The notes beneath the pieces are model-generated. The model worked only from the letters and a program-made list of their open reading frames with translations, was not told the origin of the DNA and searched no databases. Positions 19,522 to 26,301 of a DNA stretch of 48,120 nucleotides are shown piece by piece. The position numbers and the translations under genes are program-made. This DNA is from CAZLYK01 sp964563495 (lineage in GTDB: Bacteria > Acidobacteriota > Blastocatellia > RBC074). The stretch is taken from positions 1 to 48,120 of the forward strand of contig CAZLYK010000029.1 of NCBI GenBank assembly GCA_964563495.1, in the 5' to 3' direction. Within the stretch, counting starts at the first letter, position 1; the number at the start of each line of letters is the position of its first letter.

Positions 19522-20790
19522 ATGGCTACCCTGGAACCCGACATCTTGATTGTTGGCGGAGGCATTGCGGGCTCCGCGCTGGCCTGCGGGCTGCGTGGCA
19601 CCGGCTACAGCGTGGTTATGTTGGAGCAGCGCAAAGGCCTGCTCGATACCGCTCGCGGCGATCACCTCCAACCTTGCAACGTGGAAGTGCTTGCCCGGTG
19701 GGAGGTGCTCGATCGCTTTCTGGAAGCGGGTGCCGTCAAAAGAATCGGCCACGAATTTCGAACAGCGGCGGGTGAGCCGCTCCTGACCGTTCGATACGGC
19801 GAGCTGCCGATCCCGTACCCATACTTTCTGGTCTTCCACCACGAATTGATGGCCGAGCTGTTTCTGGAACTCGCCGGGGAAAATCCGAACTTCCAGCTCC
19901 TGCGGCCGGTGTTGGCCCGCAATTTCGAGATCAGCGAGGATCGCATCTCTGCCGTGGTCATCGATCAACCGGGTGGAGAGACGATCACGATCAGCCCGCG
20001 TCTGGTTGTCGGCGCCGACGGCTCCAACTCTCAAGTCAGAGCGGCCATGAGATTCTCCGCGGCTGAGTGTCACTACGTTCACCCGATGGTCGCACTTTTC
20101 GGCCCAAGGCCGGCTGAACTGCGACCGAACGACTATCTCTTCAGGTATTCGGGTAAATCCGGAATCCTGATTATCCAACAGCGGATGAACGACTCGATCA
20201 AAGTCATACTGCCGGTCGGTGAGGAAGGCACATCATTCTGGAACAATTCGACTGGAGATTCACGGGCGGAGTTTCTCGCCCAACGCGCGGAAGTGCTCAA
20301 AGAATTCGATTCCGAGGTCGGCGGATTTTATCCGGTCAAGATGGTTCATTGCGATCAATACGTCCGCGGCAATGTCGTGCTGATCGGTGACGCCGCCCAT
20401 TCGATCCATCCGGCGCGCGGGCAGGGTCTGAACATGGCCATTCAGAGCCTGCCGAAGCTGATCGGTTGTTTGCCCTCAACCGCGGAGATGGCCGACGAGG
20501 AGTCGCTCAGAATCAGCCTCCTCCAATACCAGATCTACCAAAAACCGCTCTACGACAAGATCGTCGCCAAAAACCACGAAGCGGCGCTGGCCATGGAATC
20601 GACTGCCGGCGCGGATCGTCTCGAGGCGATCCGGCAACAGGACGAGCAATGTCGCCGGATCAACCAAGAGCCCGAGTTGAGAAAACAGCATCTGCTGGAA
20701 GCCTGCGGCTATCCATACGGCGTGCCGCTTTCTTCCTGGGTCGGCCTACCAAAAAAAGGATTGGAGCCCGACATCGATCTGCATGCTTGA
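19522..20790 (+). CDS. FAD-dependent monooxygenase (PHBH/UbiH type) embedded between ccoN and ccoO
   Basis: 422 aa with all three group-A flavoprotein hydroxylase motifs. They are the N-terminal dinucleotide fold VGGGIAGSALACGL (11-24) ending in Glu-Gln-Arg, the VVGADGSNSQVR segment (DG motif) and VVLIGDAAHSIHPARGQG (GD motif). Such enzymes hydroxylate aromatic or polyprenyl substrates with NAD(P)H and O2, and the relatives UbiH/UbiF/UbiI modify quinone rings. It lies 11 bp after ccoN with GGAGG upstream and is followed by ccoO, so it is transcribed with the oxidase. A quinone or cofactor modification role for this respiratory chain is a hypothesis; the substrate is not readable. The sequence is intact and its composition is like its neighbours. 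Confidence 0.9.
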   Translation: MATLEPDILIVGGGIAGSALACGLRGTGYSVVMLEQRKGLLDTARGDHLQPCNVEVLARWEVLDRFLEAGAVKRIGHEFRTAAGEPLLTVRYGELPIPYPYFLVFHHELMAELFLELAGENPNFQLLRPVLARNFEISEDRISAVVIDQPGGETITISPRLVVGADGSNSQVRAAMRFSAAECHYVHPMVALFGPRPAELRPNDYLFRYSGKSGILIIQQRMNDSIKVILPVGEEGTSFWNNSTGDSRAEFLAQRAEVLKEFDSEVGGFYPVKMVHCDQYVRGNVVLIGDAAHSIHPARGQGLNMAIQSLPKLIGCLPSTAEMADEESLRISLLQYQIYQKPLYDKIVAKNHEAALAMESTAGADRLEAIRQQDEQCRRINQEPELRKQHLLEACGYPYGVPLSSWVGLPKKGLEPDIDLHA

Positions 20791-20800
20791 TGACTTAAGA

Positions 20801-20829
20801 GTGACAGGTGACAAGTGAGAGGTGACAAG
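20801..20829 (+). repeat. Short imperfect direct repeats GGTGACAAG ahead of ccoO
   Basis: GTGACA-GGTGACAAGTGAGA-GGTGACAAG contains two exact GGTGACAAG units and related pieces. It occupies the gap between the flavin monooxygenase and ccoO. It differs in sequence from the GACAGGAT family and has no fold that I can see. Confidence 0.7.
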
Positions 20830-20866
20830 AAACCCTGCGATAACACAGACCAGTGAGGAGAAAACC

Positions 20867-21436
20867 ATGCTACGTAAAGCCGATTACAGCGCACCCGTCT
20901 TCGTCGCCGCCGCCCTCGGGTTGTTTTTCATCGGTGGGTTGTTGACCACCGTCGTCCCGCCAATCATCGACAAGAGTTGGGCGAAACCATTTGAAAACGC
21001 CGACCCCGAGAAAGGGCCGACCGGCAAGCTCCAGCCTTATACCGAGCTGCAATTGCAGGGTCGCGCGATCTACGTCCGCGAAGGGTGCTGGTACTGCCAC
21101 ACGCAGCAAACCAGGACGTTGCTGGCCGATACCAAGCGATCCGGATGGAAAGGCGTTGATTCGCCGGTTTCAACTCCCGATGAATTCGTCTACGACAGCC
21201 CGCATCTCTTCGGGACCAAGCGCACCGGCCCCGATCTTTCCCGGGTCGGCGGAAAATATGACCAACAATGGCATCGCGCTCATTTCCGCAATCCTCGCGA
21301 TCTGGTGCCGGGATCGATCATGCCTCCCTATCCGTGGATCGCCAATAACGAAGCGGAATTCCAGGCGCTGGTCGCTTATCTGCAAACTCTCGGCCGCTCA
21401 AAGAACTGGCGACCGGATAATGATTATGAGAAATGA
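20867..21436 (+). CDS. ccoO: cbb3-type cytochrome c oxidase subunit II (monoheme)
   Basis: 189 aa from the ATG at 20867 with GTGAGGAG upstream; an earlier in-frame start is rejected. One N-terminal membrane helix (about 10-32) is followed by a periplasmic cytochrome c domain with CWYCHTQQ (heme Cys74, Cys77, His78) and the distal Met in PGSIMPPYPW. RTGPDLSRVGGKY and HFRNPRDLVPGS are family hallmarks. It passes electrons to CcoN. It is slightly short for CcoO. It is separated from ccoN by the monooxygenase gene, whereas the two are usually adjacent. Confidence 0.95.
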   Translation: MLRKADYSAPVFVAAALGLFFIGGLLTTVVPPIIDKSWAKPFENADPEKGPTGKLQPYTELQLQGRAIYVREGCWYCHTQQTRTLLADTKRSGWKGVDSPVSTPDEFVYDSPHLFGTKRTGPDLSRVGGKYDQQWHRAHFRNPRDLVPGSIMPPYPWIANNEAEFQALVAYLQTLGRSKNWRPDNDYEK

Positions 21437-21444
21437 GGGGACCG

Positions 21445-21645
21445 ATGCGTGACTACGTTTATCCGAGTATCTACTTCGCATATTTCTACTTTCTCCTCCT
21501 GCTGGTCGGTGCGATCTTCTTCTTCCTTCGTTCGATCAAGGACGGCTACTGGGGACGCGAGAGCGAAGAGGCGAAATATCGTATGCTCGAAGACGATGAC
21601 CAGCTCGTGAACCAGAAAGCCTCCGAGGGAGAACAACATGAGTGA
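21445..21645 (+). CDS. Small single-helix membrane protein in the ccoQ position (CcoQ/CcoS-like)
   Basis: 66 aa from the ATG at 21445 with GAGGGG upstream, 8 bp after ccoO. One helix (about 6-28) is followed by KDGYWGRESEEAKYRMLEDDD. The position is that of ccoQ, a short oxidase-stabilising peptide. The post-helix segment, however, resembles CcoS and the operon's first gene product (helix, then K-x2-Y-x4-EExKY). It could be either, and the two small proteins may be paralogues. The end overlaps the next gene by 8 bp. Confidence 0.75.
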   Translation: MRDYVYPSIYFAYFYFLLLLVGAIFFFLRSIKDGYWGRESEEAKYRMLEDDDQLVNQKASEGEQHE

Positions 21646-21943
21646 GAACAAAAGTCAGAACGAGATCAAAGAGTACGCTGAAGGATGGATCACCGAACGC
21701 AAAGGGACAGAAGTGCCGATGTTCTTGAAGCTTGCCTTCATCCTCATCGCCGGCGGAGCTCTCACCTATTTCATGATTTTTATGTATGGTGAGGTCAATC
21801 ATTCGGAACGCGGGGCGCTGGTCCGGATGTTCAATCAGGCGACCCAATCGTCGAGCGGGTTGATGTATGCGGTCGCGGGCATCGGCATAGTCTATGCCAT
21901 CATCCTGGTCGTCTTTGCCTTCCGCAAGTTTCATGAGGATTGA
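21638..21943 (+). CDS. Two-helix membrane protein resembling the heme-free N-terminal part of CcoP
   Basis: 101 aa, with GAGGGAG before the ATG. The N-terminal motif EGWITERKGTEVPMFLKLAF, followed by a helix (about 26-48), parallels the CcoP segment DGIxExxNPLPxWW plus helix. A second helix (about 72-94) ends in FAFRKFHED. No Cys is present, so no heme c is bound. It lies directly after the ccoO-ccoQ region, where ccoP normally is. A split CcoP, with this chain as membrane anchor and the heptaheme protein supplying hemes, is an inference from order and motif. It may be a docking subunit of the supercomplex. Confidence 0.75.
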   Translation: MSENKSQNEIKEYAEGWITERKGTEVPMFLKLAFILIAGGALTYFMIFMYGEVNHSERGALVRMFNQATQSSSGLMYAVAGIGIVYAIILVVFAFRKFHED

Positions 21944-21945
21944 TT

Positions 21946-23883
21946 ATGAATCTGGGACGGATGGAATTTGAGCCCGTCGACCAGTCGGGCGCTGAATACT
22001 GGACAAAGATGGTCAAATGCCAGGACGCTTGTCCGGTGCACACCAACGCCTGCGGGTATGTGACTGCGATCGCCGATGGGAGATATCAGGAGGCATACCG
22101 GATCGCCCGCGCGACCAACCCGTTCGCCTCGATCTGTGGGCGTGTTTGCGGCGCGCCGTGCGAGGTCAACTGCCGTCGCGGCGATCTGGACGCCCCGATC
22201 ACGATCCGCGCGCTCAAACGGTTCGTCAATGAAAAGTACGGTCCTGAAACCGGCAATTATGCTGATTATCATGCAGGCGCAGACGAGCGAATGATCTCGC
22301 CCAATCGCGGCGATTTCGAAAAGATCGCAGTCATTGGCGCCGGGGTTTCCGGACTAACCGTGGCGCACGATCTGACCCGATTGGGTTACAAGGTGACGGT
22401 CTTTGAGGCGAGCGCGGAGCCGGGTGGGATGCTCACCGCTGGAGTCCCGGTTTACCGGTTGCCGCGCGACCTGGTCCGTCACGAAATCAACGCCATACTG
22501 TCGATGGGAGTGGACCTCAGATGCGGCATGAGATTGGGCCTCGATTTCACGATCAGCGATTTGCGCAGCCAGGGTTACAAAGCAATTTTTCTCGGGGTCG
22601 GGTTGCCGAAGGGGCGCAAGCTGCCCCTTCCGGGTTCCGATCTGCCGCAGGTCTACGATGGTCTGGATTTTCTCCGTGCTTTCAACGAGGGCAAACCGAT
22701 GGAGCTCGGCCGCCGGGTGGTGGTGATCGGCGGCGGCAATGTAGCCTATGACGTGGCTCGCTCAGCCGTCCGCCCGTTCCAGGTCGAGATGGCCGATGCG
22801 CGCTCGGATATGGAACGGACTGAACGGATCGCCTATGATGTGGCGCGCTCGGCTTTGCGGATGAGCGGAGACAAGGAGGTCCACGTCGTCTGTCTCGAGC
22901 AGCGTGACGAGATGCCGGCGGATGAGGTTGAGATCATCGAAGGTGAAGAAGAAGGCATTCGCCTTCACGCCGCCCGTGGCCCTCGCGAAGTGCTCCACGA
23001 AAACGGCTATGTGACCGGCTTGCGCACCGTCAAATGCCTCTCGGTCTTCGATCAAAACGGCAAGTTCAACCCGAGATTCGACGAAGCGACGATCGAAGAC
23101 ATACCTGCCGACACGATCCTCTTTGCGATCGGCCAGACTTCGGATTTGTCATTCCTCAAGACCGAGGACGGGGTCGAAACCGAACGAGGATTGATCAAGG
23201 TCGATCCTGAAACGTATCAGACCACTGCGCCCGACATCTTCGCCTGTGGTGACATCGCGCATGGGCCTCGTCTCTTTATTCACGCGATCGCCTCGGCTCA
23301 GATAGCCGCTCGATCGATGCACGATTACCTGCGCGGGACCCGGACCGACATTGCTCTCCGGAAACGATGGTTGCCGGCCGAATACACCATGACCGAAGGC
23401 TGGGATCAACTGAGCCGGCGCAACCCGCCGGTGATCGAAAGCGACCGGCGCGCCGCCTCGCTGGATATCATAGAGATCAACTTTTCCGAGGACGAAGCCA
23501 GGACCCAGGCCTCACGCTGCCTGCAATGCAACATCAATACGGTCTTCGATACCTCGATCTGCATCGCCTGTAACGGCTGTGTCGACATCTGCCCGGAAAA
23601 CCTGATCAAGCTCGTCGGCCTGGATCAGTTGCGCCACGACGATTATCTCATGCAGATCGCATCGGATACGCTGGGGATTACGCGCGAGGACCTGCTCGGC
23701 CGAAGCGAACAGGAGTTGAAAGACCTGGGCGGCTTGATGCTCAAGGATGAATCGACCTGCATCCGTTGCGGGATGTGCGCATCGCGCTGCCCGACACAGG
23801 CGATCAAAATGAAGCGTTTCGATTTCTATCGCGAATGCGTGACCATTCAGACGCCAAATCCGAAATTGCAGACGAACTACTGA
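21946..23883 (+). CDS. GltD-like FAD/NAD(P) oxidoreductase with N-terminal Fe-S domain and C-terminal 2[4Fe-4S] ferredoxin domain
   Basis: 645 aa from the ATG at 21946 (GAGGAT upstream). The N-terminal Cys-rich domain (CQDACPVHTNAC 25-36, then CGRVCGAPCEVNC 64-76) matches the glutamate synthase small-subunit/DPYD family Fe-S domain. Next come an FAD fold VIGAGVSGLTVAHDL, GGMLTAGVPVYRLP, and an NAD(P) fold VVIGGGNVAYDVARS. The C-terminus adds CIACNGCVDICP and CIRCGMCASRCP, a bacterial-type dicluster domain. It is soluble. This class shuttles electrons between NAD(P)H and ferredoxin-like partners or a partner enzyme. No glutamate synthase large subunit is nearby, so here it probably serves the respiratory operon, for example reducing CcoG or a quinone-modifying enzyme. 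That link is inferred. Confidence 0.9.
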   Translation: MNLGRMEFEPVDQSGAEYWTKMVKCQDACPVHTNACGYVTAIADGRYQEAYRIARATNPFASICGRVCGAPCEVNCRRGDLDAPITIRALKRFVNEKYGPETGNYADYHAGADERMISPNRGDFEKIAVIGAGVSGLTVAHDLTRLGYKVTVFEASAEPGGMLTAGVPVYRLPRDLVRHEINAILSMGVDLRCGMRLGLDFTISDLRSQGYKAIFLGVGLPKGRKLPLPGSDLPQVYDGLDFLRAFNEGKPMELGRRVVVIGGGNVAYDVARSAVRPFQVEMADARSDMERTERIAYDVARSALRMSGDKEVHVVCLEQRDEMPADEVEIIEGEEEGIRLHAARGPREVLHENGYVTGLRTVKCLSVFDQNGKFNPRFDEATIEDIPADTILFAIGQTSDLSFLKTEDGVETERGLIKVDPETYQTTAPDIFACGDIAHGPRLFIHAIASAQIAARSMHDYLRGTRTDIALRKRWLPAEYTMTEGWDQLSRRNPPVIESDRRAASLDIIEINFSEDEARTQASRCLQCNINTVFDTSICIACNGCVDICPENLIKLVGLDQLRHDDYLMQIASDTLGITREDLLGRSEQELKDLGGLMLKDESTCIRCGMCASRCPTQAIKMKRFDFYRECVTIQTPNPKLQTNY

Positions 23884-23925
23884 TATGGGAAGGATAATAG
23901 AGGACCAATTCCGGCAGCATAAAAT

Positions 23926-24663
23926 ATGAATTTAATCGAGCTTTCAGTAATTTTCACTTTCGGCCTGGTCAGCAGCCTGCATTGCGTCGGGATGTGCGGG
24001 CCGATTGTGTTGACTTATGGAATCTCGCTCAACCGGCGATCATACGGCCGGCAGGCTCTCTCGCATCTTTCATATAATGCCGGGAGGATTCTGACCTACA
24101 GCGTGCTGGGCGCCGTAGCCGGGCTGGCCGGTAAGACTCTTGGGCTGATCGGCCATCTGGCTGGAGTCGAACAGGTAGCGGCCCTGGTTGCCGGTGGTCT
24201 GATGATTCTGGCAGGATTGTTCATGCTCGATCTGCTGCCTGACAATGTTTTGCGCCGATTCGATCCGTTACGATATACATCGAGTTTCTTAAGACCGCTC
24301 GGCAGCCGAGTCTCATCGCCATCGGTGAGCAGCAAGTTCACACTTGGTCTCATGCTTGGATTCCTGCCCTGCGGCTTGATCTACGCCGCGCTGCTCAAGT
24401 CGATGGCGACCGGCACGGCATTTGCAGGGGCATTAACCATGATGGCTTTTGGGTTGGGAACAGCCCTGTCATTGATCGGGCTCGGATTGTTTTCGACGGT
24501 GTTCAGTTCCAGTCTGGCGCGAGTCAACCCGGGTAGATGGGGGACGAGATTGACGGCCATCGGTGTTGCGTTGCTCGGCTTTTTGCTGGTCTGGCGGGGG
24601 TTAATGCCGATCATGGAGGCTCAGACATCTGCATCCGGGGCGGCAAATTGTCATGACCAATAA
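23926..24663 (+). CDS. TauE/SafE and DsbD_2-like six-helix membrane protein of cbb3 clusters
   Basis: 245 aa with about six membrane helices. The opening helix carries SLHCVGMCGP and a later helix LGFLPCGLIYAALL, the paired Cys motifs of the PF13386 family (cytochrome c biogenesis transmembrane region-like). Members are regularly encoded with ccoGHIS and are thought to act in copper or thiol handling during oxidase maturation; the exact role is not settled. It ends in a short Cys/His tail (NCHDQ). The gene follows the GltD-like gene by 42 bp and precedes ccoG by 18 bp. Confidence 0.82.
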   Translation: MNLIELSVIFTFGLVSSLHCVGMCGPIVLTYGISLNRRSYGRQALSHLSYNAGRILTYSVLGAVAGLAGKTLGLIGHLAGVEQVAALVAGGLMILAGLFMLDLLPDNVLRRFDPLRYTSSFLRPLGSRVSSPSVSSKFTLGLMLGFLPCGLIYAALLKSMATGTAFAGALTMMAFGLGTALSLIGLGLFSTVFSSSLARVNPGRWGTRLTAIGVALLGFLLVWRGLMPIMEAQTSASGAANCHDQ

Positions 24664-24681
24664 TTCGAAGTGCAAAGACCT

Positions 24682-26064
24682 ATGAGTACCAGCAGCCGGG
24701 ATCTTTCAATCGATCCCAAAGTCAAACAGCCGGCCGTTCGGCCGCCTTCAAAACCAGCCCTCAAGCCGGTCATCGGGCCGTCAAGGGTGGGAATGAGTTA
24801 TCATCGCTATCGTAAACTGATTCACCTGACCTGTTTTCTGATCTTTGTGGCGCTGCCTTTTTTCGATCTCATGCGTTTCGACATCCCGCGCCAGCGATTC
24901 TATTTCGCCGGCTATGAACTGTGGATCAGCGAATTCGGGATACTGTTTTTTACCCTGCTTTTCCTCCTCTATCTGATCACCGCCGCCTCCATGCTTTACG
25001 GCCGTGTCTATTGCGGCTACCTCTGCCCGCAGATGATCTTCAGCGAAGCCTCTTTGGCCGTAGAGGATAAATTGAAGCGGCTGGTCAACAAACGCCTGAT
25101 CAAAGTCGATCCCGGAAAGCGCCGGCTGATCAGCGGCGCGTTGTTCTATTCGGTGCTCGTCGTGGGCTCGGTCTTTCTCTCGTTCGTCTTTATCGCTTAT
25201 TTTGTCGAGCCGCGCGACCTGCTGCGCAGACTGGTCTCATTGGATATCAAAACGGCGGGAGGCATCGCCGGGGCGGCAACGACACTGATTACCTTTCTGG
25301 ACTTCGCCTTTGTCCGCCAGCACTTCTGTAAAACCATCTGCCCATACGGTTACTTGCAGGGTATGCTCGGCGACAGCAATACGCTGATCGTTCATTACCG
25401 CGATGAAGGCAAAGATTGCATCGAATGCAAAAAGTGTGTGCGGGTATGCCACATGGGGATAGATATACGCCAATCGCCTTATCAGATGGAATGTATACAC
25501 TGCGGCGAATGCATCGACGCCTGTGAAGACATCCTCGGCCGGTTCGGGAAGAAGGGTCTGATCCATTACACCTGGGGCGAGCAGGGAGAATTGCTGACCG
25601 ATAAAAACAAGCCCCTGCTCAAAAGGCTGGGGCTGCGCGACGCCAAACGGGTCGGCGTCATGCTGATCCTGCTCTTTTACGCCTCAGGCCTTTTTGTCGT
25701 CCTCTCGATGCGCAATAACGTACTGGTCAAAATAGCTCCGGTGCGGGCGACGCTCTACCGGACGGGCGACGATGGGAAGATCTACAATAAATTCCGCATG
25801 ACCATCGCCAACCGCCAGAGCAAAGGGGCGGAGGTCAGGTTGAGCCTCAATCGGCTCCCGGGCGCGCAGATCGACCTGCCGCAACCGTTGGAGCTCAAAC
25901 CCGGCGAGACGATAGAGCGGGAGTTTGAGATTTCGGTTCCGCCTTCGGCTCTACCCCCGGGGGTCAATCATTTCGAGATCGTCAGCCGGGCGATACCGGG
26001 CGATGAACAGACCAACGTTTCGATGACTTACCTTACGCCGGCCGAACCGGCTCAGCGGCCTTGA
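24682..26064 (+). CDS. ccoG: cbb3 oxidase maturation ferredoxin/cupric reductase
   Basis: 460 aa from the ATG at 24682, with a GTG four codons upstream as alternative. The FixG/RdxA layout is clear. A cytoplasmic N-terminus leads to helices with YCGYLCPQ (NapH-like CxxxC), then CKTICPYGYLQG, then a 2[4Fe-4S] domain (CIECKKCVRVCHMGID and CIHCGECIDACEDI, in which one canonical CxxxCP proline is replaced by His and the other by Glu). A last helix and a periplasmic Ig-like domain (about 345-455) follow. CcoG reduces Cu(II) to Cu(I) for CuB insertion into CcoN. The TGA overlaps a possible TTG of the next frame, but the next gene's likely start is 24 bp on. Confidence 0.95.
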   Translation: MSTSSRDLSIDPKVKQPAVRPPSKPALKPVIGPSRVGMSYHRYRKLIHLTCFLIFVALPFFDLMRFDIPRQRFYFAGYELWISEFGILFFTLLFLLYLITAASMLYGRVYCGYLCPQMIFSEASLAVEDKLKRLVNKRLIKVDPGKRRLISGALFYSVLVVGSVFLSFVFIAYFVEPRDLLRRLVSLDIKTAGGIAGAATTLITFLDFAFVRQHFCKTICPYGYLQGMLGDSNTLIVHYRDEGKDCIECKKCVRVCHMGIDIRQSPYQMECIHCGECIDACEDILGRFGKKGLIHYTWGEQGELLTDKNKPLLKRLGLRDAKRVGVMLILLFYASGLFVVLSMRNNVLVKIAPVRATLYRTGDDGKIYNKFRMTIANRQSKGAEVRLSLNRLPGAQIDLPQPLELKPGETIEREFEISVPPSALPPGVNHFEIVSRAIPGDEQTNVSMTYLTPAEPAQRP

Positions 26065-26087
26065 CCAAAAAGACGGGAGAAAAAGCG

Positions 26088-26291
26088 ATGACCAGACGAG
26101 CAGCCAGCTACCTCTCACACAAACAGGGCACAATTTTGAAACTGCTGCTCTGCCTGATCTCGTTGATCTTTATCGGTATTCTGGTGACCGTCTATCTGGT
26201 CTCAAAACAAGCCAACCCAATCCTGCTCGACGAGTCGGGCAGACCGGTCAGTATATTAATAGACAGGATGGACAAGATTTATCCAGGATAG
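26088..26291 (+). CDS. Short single-helix protein in the ccoH position, C-terminus made of repeat sequence
   Basis: 67 aa from the ATG at 26088 with GGGAG upstream; a TTG at 26061 would overlap ccoG. One helix (about 17-39) is followed by about 15 residues of periplasmic start (SKQANPILLDESGRPVS). The final residues LIDRMDKIYPG and the stop are encoded by repeat element H. CcoH proteins are normally 150-170 aa with a periplasmic domain, so this gene looks truncated at the repeat, or is a minimal version. It lies between ccoG and ccoI exactly where ccoH belongs. Confidence 0.65.
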   Translation: MTRRAASYLSHKQGTILKLLLCLISLIFIGILVTVYLVSKQANPILLDESGRPVSILIDRMDKIYPG

Positions 26292-26299
26292 ACAAGATC
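26258..26299. repeat. GACAGGAT-family half element H inside the respiratory operon
   Basis: AATAGACAGGATGGACAAGATT and then AGGATAGACAAGATC form direct, not inverted, copies of the unit. It is the only member of the family inside the respiratory operon. It encodes the end of the ccoH-position peptide and lies directly before the GTG start of ccoI, where its AGGAT (26285-26289) may serve as a distant ribosome site. Confidence 0.85.
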
Positions 26300-26301
26300 A
26301 A

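Noticed and set aside
21946..23883. Calling the GltD-like protein glutamate synthase small subunit
   Set aside because: There is no large subunit nearby, and the added C-terminal dicluster domain plus operon context argue against it.
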